Source: Melampsora larici-populina 98AG31
Lineage: Eukaryota; Basidiomycota; Pucciniomycetes; Pucciniales; Melampsoraceae
NCBI RefSeq assembly: GCF_000204055.1
Contig: NW_006768765.1
Location: 2,529,038 to 2,593,037, forward strand
Length of the DNA: 64,000 nt
Direction of reading: 5' to 3'
The notes under the pieces are model-generated. The model was not told the DNA's origin and did no database searches. It worked only from the letters and a program-made list of their open reading frames with translations. Every line of letters starts with the position of its first letter. Within the stretch, counting starts at the first letter, position 1. Shown here piece after piece: positions 33,225 through 45,700 of this stretch. The position numbers and the translations under genes were made by a program.

Positions 33225-33292
33225 CCTCAAATTCCATGGGAATATGTCCTCAAATTCCATGGGAATATGTCCTCAAATTCCATGGGAATATG
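33225..33292 (+). repeat. 23-bp tandem repeat, three copies
   Basis: cctcaaattccatgggaata plus tgt, starting at 33225, 33248 and 33271. It lies in an open stretch (33160-33501) that resembles no known protein; the repeats contribute an 8-residue-scale periodicity only. Confidence 0.85.
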
Positions 33293-33299
33293 ACAAGAA

Positions 33300-36200
33300 G
33301 GTTTACCTAGTCAAGGCAGTAATTTGGAGGACTCAAGACTCAAGAGTGGACGAAAGTGTTTTGCCAACCATAGAAATGGCCATGTTATCCAATCAACACC
33401 CATTCTATGGCATGAGGGGTGTTATACTCACTGGCCCAACAGTAAGTGCCTATCCATGGGTAATCCATCAGATATTTCATGCCACCTCATTTGATAATTG
33501 ACTTATAGAATTGAATTATTACATCTTGGAATCAAGAAATTATATATCTAATTTGCATACAACACAACTTCTATGATTCCAGAGGCAAGATCATGTCCCC
33601 AGCTGAATATACTGTAGGTCTACACCTGTTAAGGAATCTTGAGTCAATCCTGGTTCATGAACAAACCTTGTACTACATCCTAGAAATTGCTTCACTAATT
33701 TCAGCCCCTCTTCACAGATTGCTAGGTACACACAATCCCATATACCCCTGAAGACAGGGTGGCTGCCATCCCATTGGCTTTACACCAGTGGATAGAGAAA
33801 AATAACCAGACAAAGTTGGCCAACAAGGCCAAAGCATCCACAGAAAAAGACATGATATTCAAATCATTCATCTTTTCTTGAGTGGATTCATTTACAAAAA
33901 TATCAAAAATATCTCTTACAAACCCAATTCCTTCCAATTTGTGTCATTTGATTTTCTCTCTCAAAATCATTCAATTTGACAATTTTGGCATAAATTGGTC
34001 TGTTCCTTTGATTATTTATCTGCAGATTGTTTTTATGAAGCATTTAAATATTCTCTGTTGTGATTCTTTGTTGTTCTTATGTTTGTCATGGAGATATTTA
34101 AGATGAATCAAAGATATGTTTCTATAACATAAATGACTGATGAACCAACACCAAATTTGCAACAAAAGAAACCAAAAAATTATCAATTTTTAAAAATTCA
34201 GAAGGAAGGGAGAGGGAGGTTTAAAAGAGAAACCACATAACACACTAAGAATAAAAAACCTACCCTGTTACACATCAGAATGTGGTAAGATCATTATAAC
34301 AGTCTCCTATACCTCATCACAATCTTAGCATTAGTTAATTGTTTCCATCCAAGCCCAATCTGTCCAAGTTAACCAAGTACCCACAGACTCAATGGTTTTG
34401 AAACAATACCCAATAATAACATTTGTCAACCCAAGTCGCCTTGGTTAAAATACTGCCAAAACCCCCAAAGATTGTCTAGTATGGGTGGTTTACACACTGA
34501 CTTTGGAGATTGTGTCAGACGTAGCAATACTGCTGGTGTGAGTGCTTGACATAGAATTAGAAACAGCAGAAGCTGTAGATGAATGGAGGACCTGAGTTGA
34601 TAATTGGGTGGTTGAGGTGCAGGGAATGTTGAATTGATCAAACAATTAATATAAAGCTAAATGAAGATTTGAAATATAAAGCCACAAACAGATTTGAATC
34701 GAATAAAGTGAAGCCATTCTGCCAACTTTGTTGATCCTTGTGCAGTAGAGAAAGGGTCAGGAGACCTGCCAAAATGTGCAGCCAAGGCGCCAGGGCTTTG
34801 TCACTATCATCATGTTATGTCAGCTTGGCACTTAGAATTGGTGACTTCTAAGGTCTAAACTGAATGAATTTGACGCAATAGGTAGACTTTGTTTACTTAC
34901 AGGGCTTTGTGGTGAAAGCTGTTTCACTATAAATTCGAGCCGTTGGAAACTTTTAAGTTTAGCAGAAGAAATAAGGTTGATTAGTTACTTACGTAATCTA
35001 TCAACAAAGGAATACAAGTAAGTTGACAACTTACTTCTTGGACAACTCTTCTTAGAGTTTTGTGAATCCGAGGTTTACTATCTAATGATCCTGATCAAGT
35101 AGATGTCTTCCAAAGAGTCTTAGGTGATAAGATCTCGATAGGTAAGCAACCGTTAGCTCGTGCTAAGATGCGGGGTAGTTGGTTGGTGGTGACAAACACT
35201 ATCTAACAGTAAATTTTCTAAGAGCTAGTTTTGGTAAACGTAGGCTAATAAAGAAGATAAAGCGAGATAGTTTTAAGCGAATTCTTTCTAAAAGTAAAAA
35301 GGTTTCTATCAAAGTAATTGATAAAAAAGCTGTAAAGTTTTTAGAAAAAAGGTATTGTGTTTATAAGATGGGGCTCTTTTCTTGTTAATGGACAAGTAAC
35401 TGTTAGTTATATACTCTATTCCGTTGTACCTATCTTATCGTGGCAAAAGGTTGTCCCTAGAATAGTAATTAAATTCTAGGGTCCTTTTGCTGGTTTGGTT
35501 TAATGTAGTTTCAGTTACTGTCGCAATTGTGTATGGCTCAGTTTATAATCGACTGGGCTGGTTACCGTATAGTTGTTCCTGGTTGGTCAGGGTTAGAATA
35601 AAGCTTATGGTTAGTCAGGGTTCAAATGTTACTTGGTCCAATTTGTCATTCATTTTATGTTCAGTTTCAATCATTGTCACTCTTGAAACTCGAGTGTGAG
35701 ATGTAGTAGCAATAATAGTTTTAATTGTGTGTTTACAAAGTTGTACTAATATTTGTAGGTCCGTTGTTGTAACCAGTTGGAAGTTAATCGCAGAGTAACT
35801 TCTCATGGTTGACATGTTAGGTGTCAGTTTCTTGGTGCACATACTGTCTAACCTGCTGATAGTGTTGGGCAGAGGTGTCCGGGTGGGGTTGGGGTTGGGT
35901 GGCAACCCTACTTCCAGCCCACCCCGTCCAACATACCTGTAAACCCATTTGGTTTTGGATCCTAATTCAAACACACAATGAACAGGTGTCATTATGAGGT
36001 GGGAATGGTTTCTATATTTGTCCCACCATCAAAATGTATTGTACGCTTTCTGTGAGGCAAGACTACATATGGAGAATCTGGAGTGTTCACACTACACCAA
36101 ATCAATAATATACCATGGAGTTTAGAAAAGTCAAGATGTAGAAAATTCTCAGCAATGCATGAGAGGTAGGAAAAATTTGAAAAAATATGGTTAAATCACT

Positions 36201-37650
36201 CTGTGAGTTCCCATCATTTTGCATATTTTTTCATATTTTTACCTTGAGTTTTGAAGATGTTACATAGAAAAATGATTTTGCGGTGTATTTGGTCAGAAAC
36301 TCAAATTTTGTCCAAAACTACCCAGGCTTGGGCAGAAACTTTTCAACAATCACAAATACAACAATTTTCTTTCAATTAGACCGGCTGTTGCACATTATGA
36401 AAGCCACTTACTGGATCTACAGTTTCCATTTGGATGCTAAAACCCTTGCAGAACAGATTTATAAGCTTTTCTAGCTTTGCTGTTGGGGACAGTGATTGCT
36501 GTACCTTTGTCATTTTTGGACACACACTACTCATTCTGATGTGTATCTGGTAAATTAAACACACAGCTTTCAGAATGGGTAGACATTCCAGATGTTGACA
36601 CAAAATTGACAATTTTATTGGTCTCACAAGGTGAATGCCTCCATGACTGCCAGTTTTGGACATAAACTGAGTTTCTGACCTGATATACACTGCTGCCGTA
36701 AAAATATTTAAAAATATGCAAAATGATGGGCACACACAGGGGAATGCAACCCTTATTTTTCCATATTTCTTTGACCCCTTCTGCCTTGTGTACAATTTTC
36801 TATGTCTTTTTGATTTTCTAAACTCAGTGGTAAATTTGCAATCTGGCGTAGTGTCACTGCCAATGGATAACTACACATCAAAGAAGGCCATATATACAAG
36901 AGGCAGCACTGCTGGCTTCAAATATCTTTTTATTTTTAGATATGTTGGCTTCAAATATCTTTTTATTCTTAGATATGTAGGCTTCAATTATCTTTTTATT
37001 CTTAGATATTGAGATATACCATTGCATTGTCCTGATATGTTGGGGGGGGAAGATGGACAAGAGATAAAATAATTGCAGTGTTGAGTGCATAAAAACTCAT
37101 TTTTCCCATTGAGTTTCCAGAAACAGATTTCAATCAAAGATAATCACAGATCTTTAGTCCTACCATGAGGGTTGGCCAAACCTTAATCAGATTCTGCAAC
37201 TTTTGTGTTTCAATCTTGTCATGATAATTTGATGATCTGTTGTCTGTAAATTTGAGTTTCAAACCAGCCAGAGTCTGATCTGACCTGATCTGACATTAAA
37301 AACACAGACCAAAGCCTGGATCATGAGATTCTATCAGGACCTCATAGAACCTCCACGTGTGATGAATTAGGTTGTGAAACCATGCAAAGCAAAGCAAAGC
37401 AGATTGGGACACCAGAGAAGTCTGTCAGGTGGTTCAACTTTGAAAAAGCACTATGGCATAACTGAGCCTACAGTAAGATTTTCCTTATGACTTTTCAAAT
37501 GTTAAACAAGCTTGGTGAAAGCCCCACCTGAGGCGCACACAGACAGCAAAACCAAAGTTGAAATTCTTGAAATTTACAGCGTGTGGACGCCAAAGGAAAT
37601 TCTAGGATATATTTGCAAACTTCAACCCCCCTGCGCTAGGTTATGTCTTG
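33300..37650. other. Gene-poor stretch, no supported gene
   Basis: Frames here are short, overlapping and without recognisable domains. 35865-35920 is a GT-rich low-complexity patch (ggtggggttggggttgggtgg-like). A 33-bp repeat is listed separately. Probably decayed repeats. Confidence 0.5.
36914..37010 (+). repeat. 33-bp tandem repeat, three copies
   Basis: Units at 36914, 36947 and 36980 begin ggcttcaaatatcttttta (caatt in the third). The period is a multiple of three, producing a repeated 11-residue string in one frame, but no gene supports it. Confidence 0.85.
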
Positions 37651-37655
37651 GGTCT

Positions 37656-38106
37656 GATCAGGCCCCTGGAGAGCGCCGAGGGAACCTACCGATGAAACGA
37701 GGTTTTTGGATACCAAGATCCTGTGAAACCACATCACCCATTCCCTTACATGTGACATGCTCAAAAGATGTGCAAAGACACAGGCTATCTGCTCGTGTAC
37801 ATCTGGAAGCCACAGCGTGTCTGGTCGCCGCACAAAAGTGCAATTAAGGTTTTTTTGCCCCGAGGCTTGAGAATAATTCATACCTGGTCGGACTTTGTGT
37901 TACAACCGGATATCTCAGTAATTACATGTGGTACACTGGTGAAAGTATATGTAATCAATAGCAAACGTTATGAACAATCTCCCGTGACATGGCAAGCTGT
38001 CCCAAGTTGCCCTCACTCACGGGAAATTTACAAAACTTGTGGCCGGGGCCGGTATGATCCGTTCATTGGTAGGTTCCCTTGCCGCTTTCCAGGGGCCTGT
38101 ATGATC
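37656..38106. mobile_element. Inverted-repeat element, about 450 bp
   Basis: gatcaggcccctggagagcg … gggaacctaccgatgaa at 37656-37696 is mirrored at 38060-38105 (complement gatcatacaggcccctgg … gggaacctaccaatgaac). Arms about 42 bp at roughly 85% identity. No duplication was identified. Confidence 0.6.
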
Positions 38107-38123
38107 CCAGAGTCTTGGTCAGG

Positions 38124-38645
38124 GTTGTCACTCAGGTGGTGGGCGCGGCACGTTTGGCGCGTCACAAGGCGCGCCGGGCGCATGAAACATTTCTCAAAAC
38201 AGGGGGTGGCGCGCCCATACGCAAGATTTGGATAATCTGAAGCATAGGAGGTCTTCTTGGGCCTAATCTTGGGCTAGAGGAAGCCTATGAAATTGTAATT
38301 CTGGTCCGTTTGACTTTCAAGGCGGAGAAAGCCCTACAGATGAGCTCATCTGAGTCCGGAGACGCTTAAACTATTTCTTGAACAAAAACTTTCAGTGATT
38401 CTTATCTTGAAAGTGTGGTCATACTGACTTGAAACAGATTTTCTCACATCCCCATTTGTGTTTGAGCTTCATCACAGCCTTGATTGCTGTTTCTGTGAAG
38501 ATTTTTTCCTGTTTTTGATGGTTTTTTGCTTCAAAGGCGCGCCCACACGCCCCCTGCTATTTGGGCGCGTCCCAGACAATGGATTCTGCGCCTGGGCGCG
38601 CCCCTGTCTGCCAAATCCGCGCCCACCACCTGAGTTGTCACCCTC
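38124..38645. mobile_element. Inverted-repeat element rich in GGCGCGCC
   Basis: cagggttgtcactcaggtgg tgggcgcg at 38124 and its diverged complement ending near 38645. The subterminal regions on both sides contain several ggcgcgcc or gggcgcg blocks in an otherwise AT-rich context. No TSD was found, and the CAGGG start only hints at hAT. Confidence 0.6.
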
Positions 38646-39182
38646 ATGCTGGAGTGTGGTTGATACTTCCGGCATGTGAAAAGAAGTCATCTTGCTCCAA
38701 TATCAAACCCTCTTTTTTGCCATAGTTTGTCTTTGCAGGATTGACTTTGACCACAGTGAGTTGGACCTCTCCTCTTTGAGGACCGGCGGTTATTCGATGG
38801 GGTGTCCTTTTCTTGCTCTATCAATTAAAGTGCCCTGCCAGGTAGGGTGGGCCTGAGGCTGCTTACTTGACCTCAACCCCATCGCCTGCTGGAAGTTTTG
38901 CCTATCTGCTGGCAATACATACTTGCAGAAACAATTGACATGGAAATTTGTATGATCGTATTGATTTTCATAATCTTACAAATGCCCCAAACTTCAAAGG
39001 CAACAAAGTCCCAGACTTGAGAGGTCCCACGGCCTCCCACGGCTCGGGGCGGCCACCAAGCGTGCGACTGTGTCGGTGAGACGTCGGAGCTCGTCAGAGG
39101 CCATCGGGGTTGAAATAGTCAAGTTTTACTTTAGGATTTTTTCTGTCGATCCATAAGGTTAAGAAATTGTATCGCTGCTTTT

Positions 39183-40330
39183 GGGGGCTACTAAAAAGTG
39201 CCCGCAAATAAAACCTGAGACCGCCTGCTTTTAGAATCCGGTGTTTACTAAAAATATTTGACTGAACTGTGGTTCAGTCCCGAGGTAATAATTTGTAAGA
39301 AATCAAACGGAAAGCGGGCAGTCTTGAAAATTATCAAAAACCCTTCAAGACCTCCTGCTCCGGCTCCCGCTACCCACATCTCACAACCAGGATAGCAAGT
39401 TGTTGTGTTTCTTCTTGTTTTCTAACCAAGCTCTATACCATAATTATAAACCTCTGGCTGATGGGCTGGTGTTGAGATAAGCGATCTTGAGTACACGAGT
39501 ACANNNNNNNNNNNNNNNNNNNNNNNNNNNNNNNNNNNNNNNNNNNNNNNNNNNNNNNNNNNNNNNNNNNNNNNNNNNNNNNNNNNNNNNNNNNNNNNNN
39601 NNNNNNNNNNNNNNNNNNNNNNNNNNNNNNNNNNNNNNNNNNNNNNNNNNNNNNNNNNNNNNNNNNNNNNNNNNNNNNNNNNNNNNNNNNNNNNNNNNNN
39701 NNNNNNNNNNNNNNNNNNNNNNNNNNNNNNNNNNNNNNNNNNNNNNNNNNNNNNNNNNNNNNNNNNNNNNNNNNNNNNNNNNNNNNNNNNNNNNNNNNNN
39801 NNNNNNNNNNNNNNNNNNNNNNNNNNNNNNNNNNNNNNNNNNNNNNNNNNNNNNNNNNNNNNNNNNNNNNNNNNNNNNNNNNNNNNNNNNNNNNNNNNNN
39901 NNNNNNNNNNNNNNNNNNNNNNNNNNNNNNNNNNNNNNNNNNNNNNNNNNNNNNNNNNNNNNNNNNNNNNNNNNNNNNNNNNNNNNNNNNNNNNNNNNNN
40001 NNNNNNNNGCCTCATTGACAGAGGATATGTACTCAAGCCTGAGGGGGTGCTGAGAGGGTCTGATCGTGTTCAGTGCTTTGAATGTCTTTCAAGTTTAGCT
40101 GCACAATCCAGTTGAGATAAACGATTGATATGAAGGATGAGATGTGGGTATGTAGCGGGAGGTTTTGTAGGGTTTTTGATAATTTTCAAGACCGCCCGCT
40201 TTCCGTGTGATTTCTTACAAATTATTACCTCGGGACTGAACCACAATTCAGTCAAACATTTTTAGTAATCATCGGATCCTAAAAGCGGGCGGTCTCAGGT
40301 TTTATTTGCGGGCACTTTTTAGTAGCCCCC
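39183..40330. mobile_element. hAT-like inverted-repeat element spanning an assembly gap
   Basis: GGGGGCTACTAAAAAGTGCC at 39183 and its complement ending at 40330; the arms continue inward about 190 bp (39183-39380 against 40140-40330). Flanked by a perfect 8-bp duplication ctgctttt (39175-39182, 40331-40338), as in hAT insertions. The middle is unknown because of 505 N, so it could be longer or carry a transposase. Confidence 0.8.
39504..40008. other. Assembly gap (505 N)
   Basis: Run of n. It lies exactly between the two long inverted arms of the surrounding element, which is the likely reason assembly failed there. Apparent open frames across it are artefacts. Confidence 1.
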
Positions 40331-42794
40331 CTGCTTTTTTGCACTGTTCCTTTGATCATTGTAGCCGAAAAACTGAGTACGTTTAGTGATAACACGCTTG
40401 ACTCCATACGAAGTGTTGGAACAAGAATTTGCTAATAGCCAAGCCCAAGATAAATCATCACGCTCCATATTGCTGAAGGACCTGGCTGGTCTGCTGGCGA
40501 GTACGGTCCTGTGTGGTAAATACATCAAGGAATATATGATTTCGACGAGAATCTTTCATCATTGATATCAGCAACGTCTAGCGCCACATATGAATGTCGC
40601 ACATTCCTATCATGCACTGATAGATATATGTCCAGGCGCAGAGTATATTCGATAGGAAGCCTTCAAAGTTGACGATCTGAAACACTCAAGCTTGACGCTT
40701 CATCATCATCCTGCAAGTGACGGGATGAAAAAAAAGTCGACGAGTGTGAAATGCAAATTTCCTTGCTGAAAGAAGTGTCAAAAGCAATCGATGATAATTG
40801 ATTCAGCATAGTGAAAATTCGTCTCAGTTGATACAAATTTATTTATCAAGAAACGTGATTGACTCAAGGCCTCCGGCGATTCCTCATATTGAGAGGTACC
40901 AGATAACTATCAATCTTCGGTTCGTATGTCAAGAAAATCTGAGCTGGAAATATGGGTGATACTCTCCGCCGTTCGCTTCTTCTGACGGTCTGGAGCTTTT
41001 CCCATCAGTTTGACAGTATCCCCAGGGCGGAGTGGATGGTGATGGCGGTCGAAAATGGGGATAGATCGCACCACTAAAAGCTATTTCCGAGGTTCATTGA
41101 TGATTTACCTGGTTTCAATCGGATTCTTTCACATCATCGACCAATCCTTTGATTCATCCGGCGTATCTCAACGAACTATTTTCTCTTTTTGAGGTTTTTC
41201 TTAGCGATATCCGCATAGCATGAATGGTGAATCATTCCACTAATACGAATCTGTCTCTGGTAACTTGGATTTGTCTTCACGACTTTCGGATGCACCACAG
41301 ATCCACCCTGACAGCATGATGTTATGATAAATCTTACTTGTCCAGAGTCCCAACTGGTTTGGTGGGTTATTGACCTAAATATCATTGCAGTCAAGCACAA
41401 CGCTGGCCATCCGGACCCTCACGCTTCACATTCTTCTATTGCCTGCTTCTCTGCCAATCACCCTCCCCGTACATCCGCGTCATCCACACGGGCATATTGC
41501 TGGATTCGGCTGCCCATCTTTCCACAGTAAGTTCGGTTGGGCTTTGACATTTACCTTCGAGACTTTGCACCATCGCATCGTTCTCATAGAATCGTGACAC
41601 TCTTGTCTCGCATTTTGCAATCAACTCCTTCCCACTCATCCACCATCTGTGCTTGCATAAGCTGACTTTAGACAGCTCTTCGCTTGGATACTTTTCTTGG
41701 TTGTTTGTGTTTTAGAGCATCACTCTTGGATTGCCTTGATCCTGATAACCGTTGGGCCAGTTCACCTCAACGGTTGCCAGTCATTGGATCAGTGACCTGA
41801 TCAATTCAACCTGTCCAGGCTCTCACGTAACGATTGTTTTGGAGCTGAATTTGCGGGTGGGTCCCATCTCCTTCGTGGAGCGGAACGGCTTTCACCGGTC
41901 CGCCTTTCATTGCTCATCCTATCAGTGGGCTCACCGTTTTTTACTTTTCAGCCTTTACAACAGCACAAGCCTTTCGCCCACACAGCAATCGATAATAATT
42001 GCTTCCATCAACTCACTTTCGAACCCGCATTTTCTCACGTTTTGCCCCAAGTCTTGAGGTGGATTAGGCTACAGTCAGTCTTTGTCGCGCGATTATCATT
42101 GTAATTGCATGAAATTGTCAATTACGCCAACCATCGTTTGATCCTATTTCTCCCACCGAACTGTTTCGCTTCCCACGGTCCTCGCTGCGTATTGATCAGG
42201 AATCAGTCACTCCACTCCCAAAGTGTCAACAGAAAAGTCCAATCATCAGCTCAAGTTGGTGAGTACCATCTGATCGGATGTACTTCAAGACTGGATCCCA
42301 ATTGACCCGCCCGCTCTGAGGAGCCATTCGCCCTCAGTCACATTAGCGCTGAGGCTTCATTTAAACACTCATTTTTGGTCCAACCAACCCGGCACATTGC
42401 GGAATACAAGTTTCTGGATATTGATCCTTTGCTATCTCGTCCTTGCCATCTGCACGCCGGACTTCCTAATCGGTGAGATTTGATATTAAACCCTTGGAAA
42501 TACCTTATCCCAATCACCCTCCTCGCAAACTCACTATTGCCTCTGAGTGTCTCCAATTTCCACACTCACCCAAGCATAGTCTGACCAGTGCATCCATCTG
42601 CTAGCGATCTTACGCGTTCCGTCCGAATCGCATTATTAGTTTTTAATCTTGCGATTACCACTACCATCAACTCTCAGTTCTTCATCCTCATCGACGACTG
42701 CATAAACTTCCATTCGAATCCCGACGGGCAGCTCAGGCGCAAGCCGGCCATTCCACTCCTCCATCCTTTACTCACGCCGGCGTGCAACTCAACC
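40331..42794. other. Upstream region of the glucan synthase gene
   Basis: No supported gene in 2.4 kb. From about 41400 the sequence becomes C/T-rich with many ttcc/tcacc tracts, as in fungal promoters and 5' untranslated regions. An open frame runs upstream of the chosen ATG to 42588 but has no ATG before 42795. Confidence 0.5.
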
Positions 42795-45700
42795 ATGATC
42801 TTTTTTGTATTGCTTCTCTTTCTTTCTTTCGCCGATGCTCACCCCTACGATGAAAAGCTTGTCGACTACAATATTAACTTGAACAAAACTGCTGGCACGA
42901 ACGTCTTATCTTATGTATCTGATTGGCCTGAGAAGCGTGCATCGGGGTATACTCCAAGTCCTACAAATTGGCGTTCTCTGCCTACTTATACTGTGCTTTT
43001 AGACAAGTTGAGTATCTAGTGTGGCTAGTGCTTTCTGTTCTTGCAAATTATCGGGGCTAATGGCGTTGATCTTTGCATTCCCTTATTTACTTCTAGGATT
43101 TTTGATGGTGATCCTTCGAACAACGATTTCTATGGCACGCGTTACGAGTGGGACCTTTCGGCAAACCGTGCGTCATTCAAGTAGATACGTCCTTGCTGCA
43201 TTGCTGAATTAATTGACCGAATTTTCCCATCATAGAACTTCGTCATGGAGGGGATATCACTGGGTTTGCACAGGACAGGGTACTCGATTACATCTAGTGA
43301 GTTCCGTGCTACGTCTACTGAGTCTACATGTCGCTGAAACATATTTTCCCCGGCGGTTGCCAGTGGAATGGGTTATCGTACAATCTACATTGCGGGTACA
43401 CCCTGGCTCAATATGCCATGGCAAGCAGATGGCTACTCAGCTCTCGATTTCACCCTTTTGGATCCACATTACGGTACAATCGCTGAATGGCGTGCTGCGA
43501 TTGATAAAATCCATGCCAAAGGGATGTGAGTAGACAGAGAGAATTGTGTCTTTTATCAAAGTATTGATTTCATCATTTATGTAACTCTAGGTATGTGATG
43601 CTGGATTTGACGACCACCACAATGGGCGATTTGATAGGCGTAAAGTCCTTTCTCAACACCTCCGCGCCTTTCAACCTACAAGGATATGAGGTTGAGTACA
43701 AGAACCCTCCACATGGCCCTTGGGGCATCAATCAATACGTGGACTTCAACTTCACCAACACCCGAAGCTCAGACTGTAAAATGCCAAACTTTTACAACCC
43801 CGATGGCACCTTGCTCACTACTTTAGGCGAGACAGTAAACGGTTGCTACAAAGGGGACTTTGATCAATATGGTGATGTCGAAGCCTTTGGTGTCCATCCG
43901 GATTGGCAACGTCAGTTGTCCAAGTTTGCTTCCGTGCAAGATCGTCTGCGGGAATGGGACAACAGTGTTGCTGTAAAATTGGAGCATTTGGCTTGCATGA
44001 CACTCCAAGCTCTTGACCCGGACTCGTTTCGAATCGACAAAGCTACACAACAGACTGTTGACTTTGTCGGAAAATGGGGTCAAGCTGTCAAGACGTGCGC
44101 GAAAGCTATTGGAAAAAATAACTTCTTTATTCCGGGTGAAATGTGAGCAATGCAACTCTTTCGCTCCTTACTAATCCTAATCGTGACTAAGACTTGATAC
44201 TAATCCGAAAATATTAGAACGGGTGGAAACACTTTTGGATCCCTTTATGTCGGTCGGGGGCGGCAACCTCAACATTACGCAAATCTCGGATTCCGTGAAG
44301 CTGCACAAGTCAAAGCAAACCAGTCCCAATACTTTTTGAGGGACGTGGGTGTCAATGGTCTCGATGCTGTTGCCTTTCATTACTCGGTATATCGCTCTTT
44401 GACGCGGTTTTTGAGTATGGATGGTAATCTTGATGTAGCCTATGACGTTCAAACCAACTGGGTTACTGCTTGGAATCAGATCTTTGTCTCTAGTAAGCAC
44501 TTTAATCATCCACTTTCAAAAGAGACGTAATCCGATCTGACCTCTTTACTTAGATGACTTTTTAAACCACGACACTGGTTTAATCGATCCTCGTCACCTT
44601 TATGGAACATCAAATCACGATGTTTTCAGATGGCCTTCCTTGGCCAATGGTACTCAAAAGTTGCTGCTTGGACAATTGATCACCAACCTGGTTATGCCTG
44701 GTATCCCGTTAGCTTTCTATGGGGAAGAGCAAGCAATGTATCTTTATGACTCACAAGGTTGGTACATTCACATTTGATCGGGTGTTTATGTCATGTCACG
44801 CTGATAGAGTCTCGTTTGTGGCACAGCCGATAACTATTTGTACGGTCGTCAGGCTATGTCCGCCACTCGTGCCTGGCAAACACACGGGTGTTACCGTGTA
44901 GGATCACAGCAGTATTTCAATATGCCTCTGGAGAAAGCTTTACACGGCTGTAAAGACGAGTGGAATAGTTTGGATCATTTTGATCCCACCGCTAGCGTCC
45001 GAAATGTCTTTAATCACTTCATCTACCTTCGTACTCAATATGCCGCACTCCAGGATGGCTTCAATCTCATACAGCGCGGAAATTGGACAACTTTTGGACA
45101 ACTTCCTGGCTCTAACAAGACGCAAACCGAATGGGGGCTTTGGAGTGTCAGTCGGGGACCAATGGACAATGAAATTCTCTCTGGTCCGAACCCCAATGTT
45201 ACCGTTTGGATCCTCTACAGTAACTTGAACGAGACCAAGACTTTTGAGTACGACTGCAACACAGCATTCTGGATTTCGGCACCCTATGCAGCCCCCGCGA
45301 CTGTTCGGAACCTGCTTTATCCTTACGAAACTTACAATCTGGCTGGATCGCAATCGCCGTATTATTTAGACGGCAAGGCACCGTACCGTGGATGTCTAGA
45401 GTCTATCACAATGGACCCGTTAGGGTTCAAAGTTCTGGTCCCAGTCCAAAGTTGGACCCCGCCACTTCCTCGTCTCGTCTCTTTTACCCCTGGTCATGAC
45501 GCACGAATCTTATCTCACCCGAACGATGATACACATGTCATCAATTTCAGTCTCTCGTTTTCAGATGAGATGGCATGCAACGACGTTTCGTCCGCGTTAT
45601 CTCTTTCCTACACTATAGACCCCGCGTCCACGCACAAACCTCAAATCAACATCGCAGGAGCATCATGCACTTCCACGTCCCCAGCTCTTGCCAATTACTC

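Noticed and set aside
33160..33501. A 113-residue open frame containing the 23-bp repeats.
   Set aside because: No recognisable domain, and the neighbouring frame is interrupted; not supported as a gene.
36283..38690. Several 60-155-codon frames on both strands.
   Set aside because: They overlap repeats and each other, with no family motifs or splice structure.
39422..40053. Long open frames on both strands across 39504-40008.
   Set aside because: They consist of N; artefact of the assembly gap.
42588..42794. An N-terminal extension of the glucan synthase frame upstream of ATG 42795.
   Set aside because: It contains no ATG, and the signal peptide starts at 42795.
43168..43235. A donor at aa|gtagat (43181) for the second intron of the glucan synthase.
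   Set aside because: It breaks the frame into RHGGD; the earlier donor cc|gtgcgt gives the family motif NQLRHGGD in phase.
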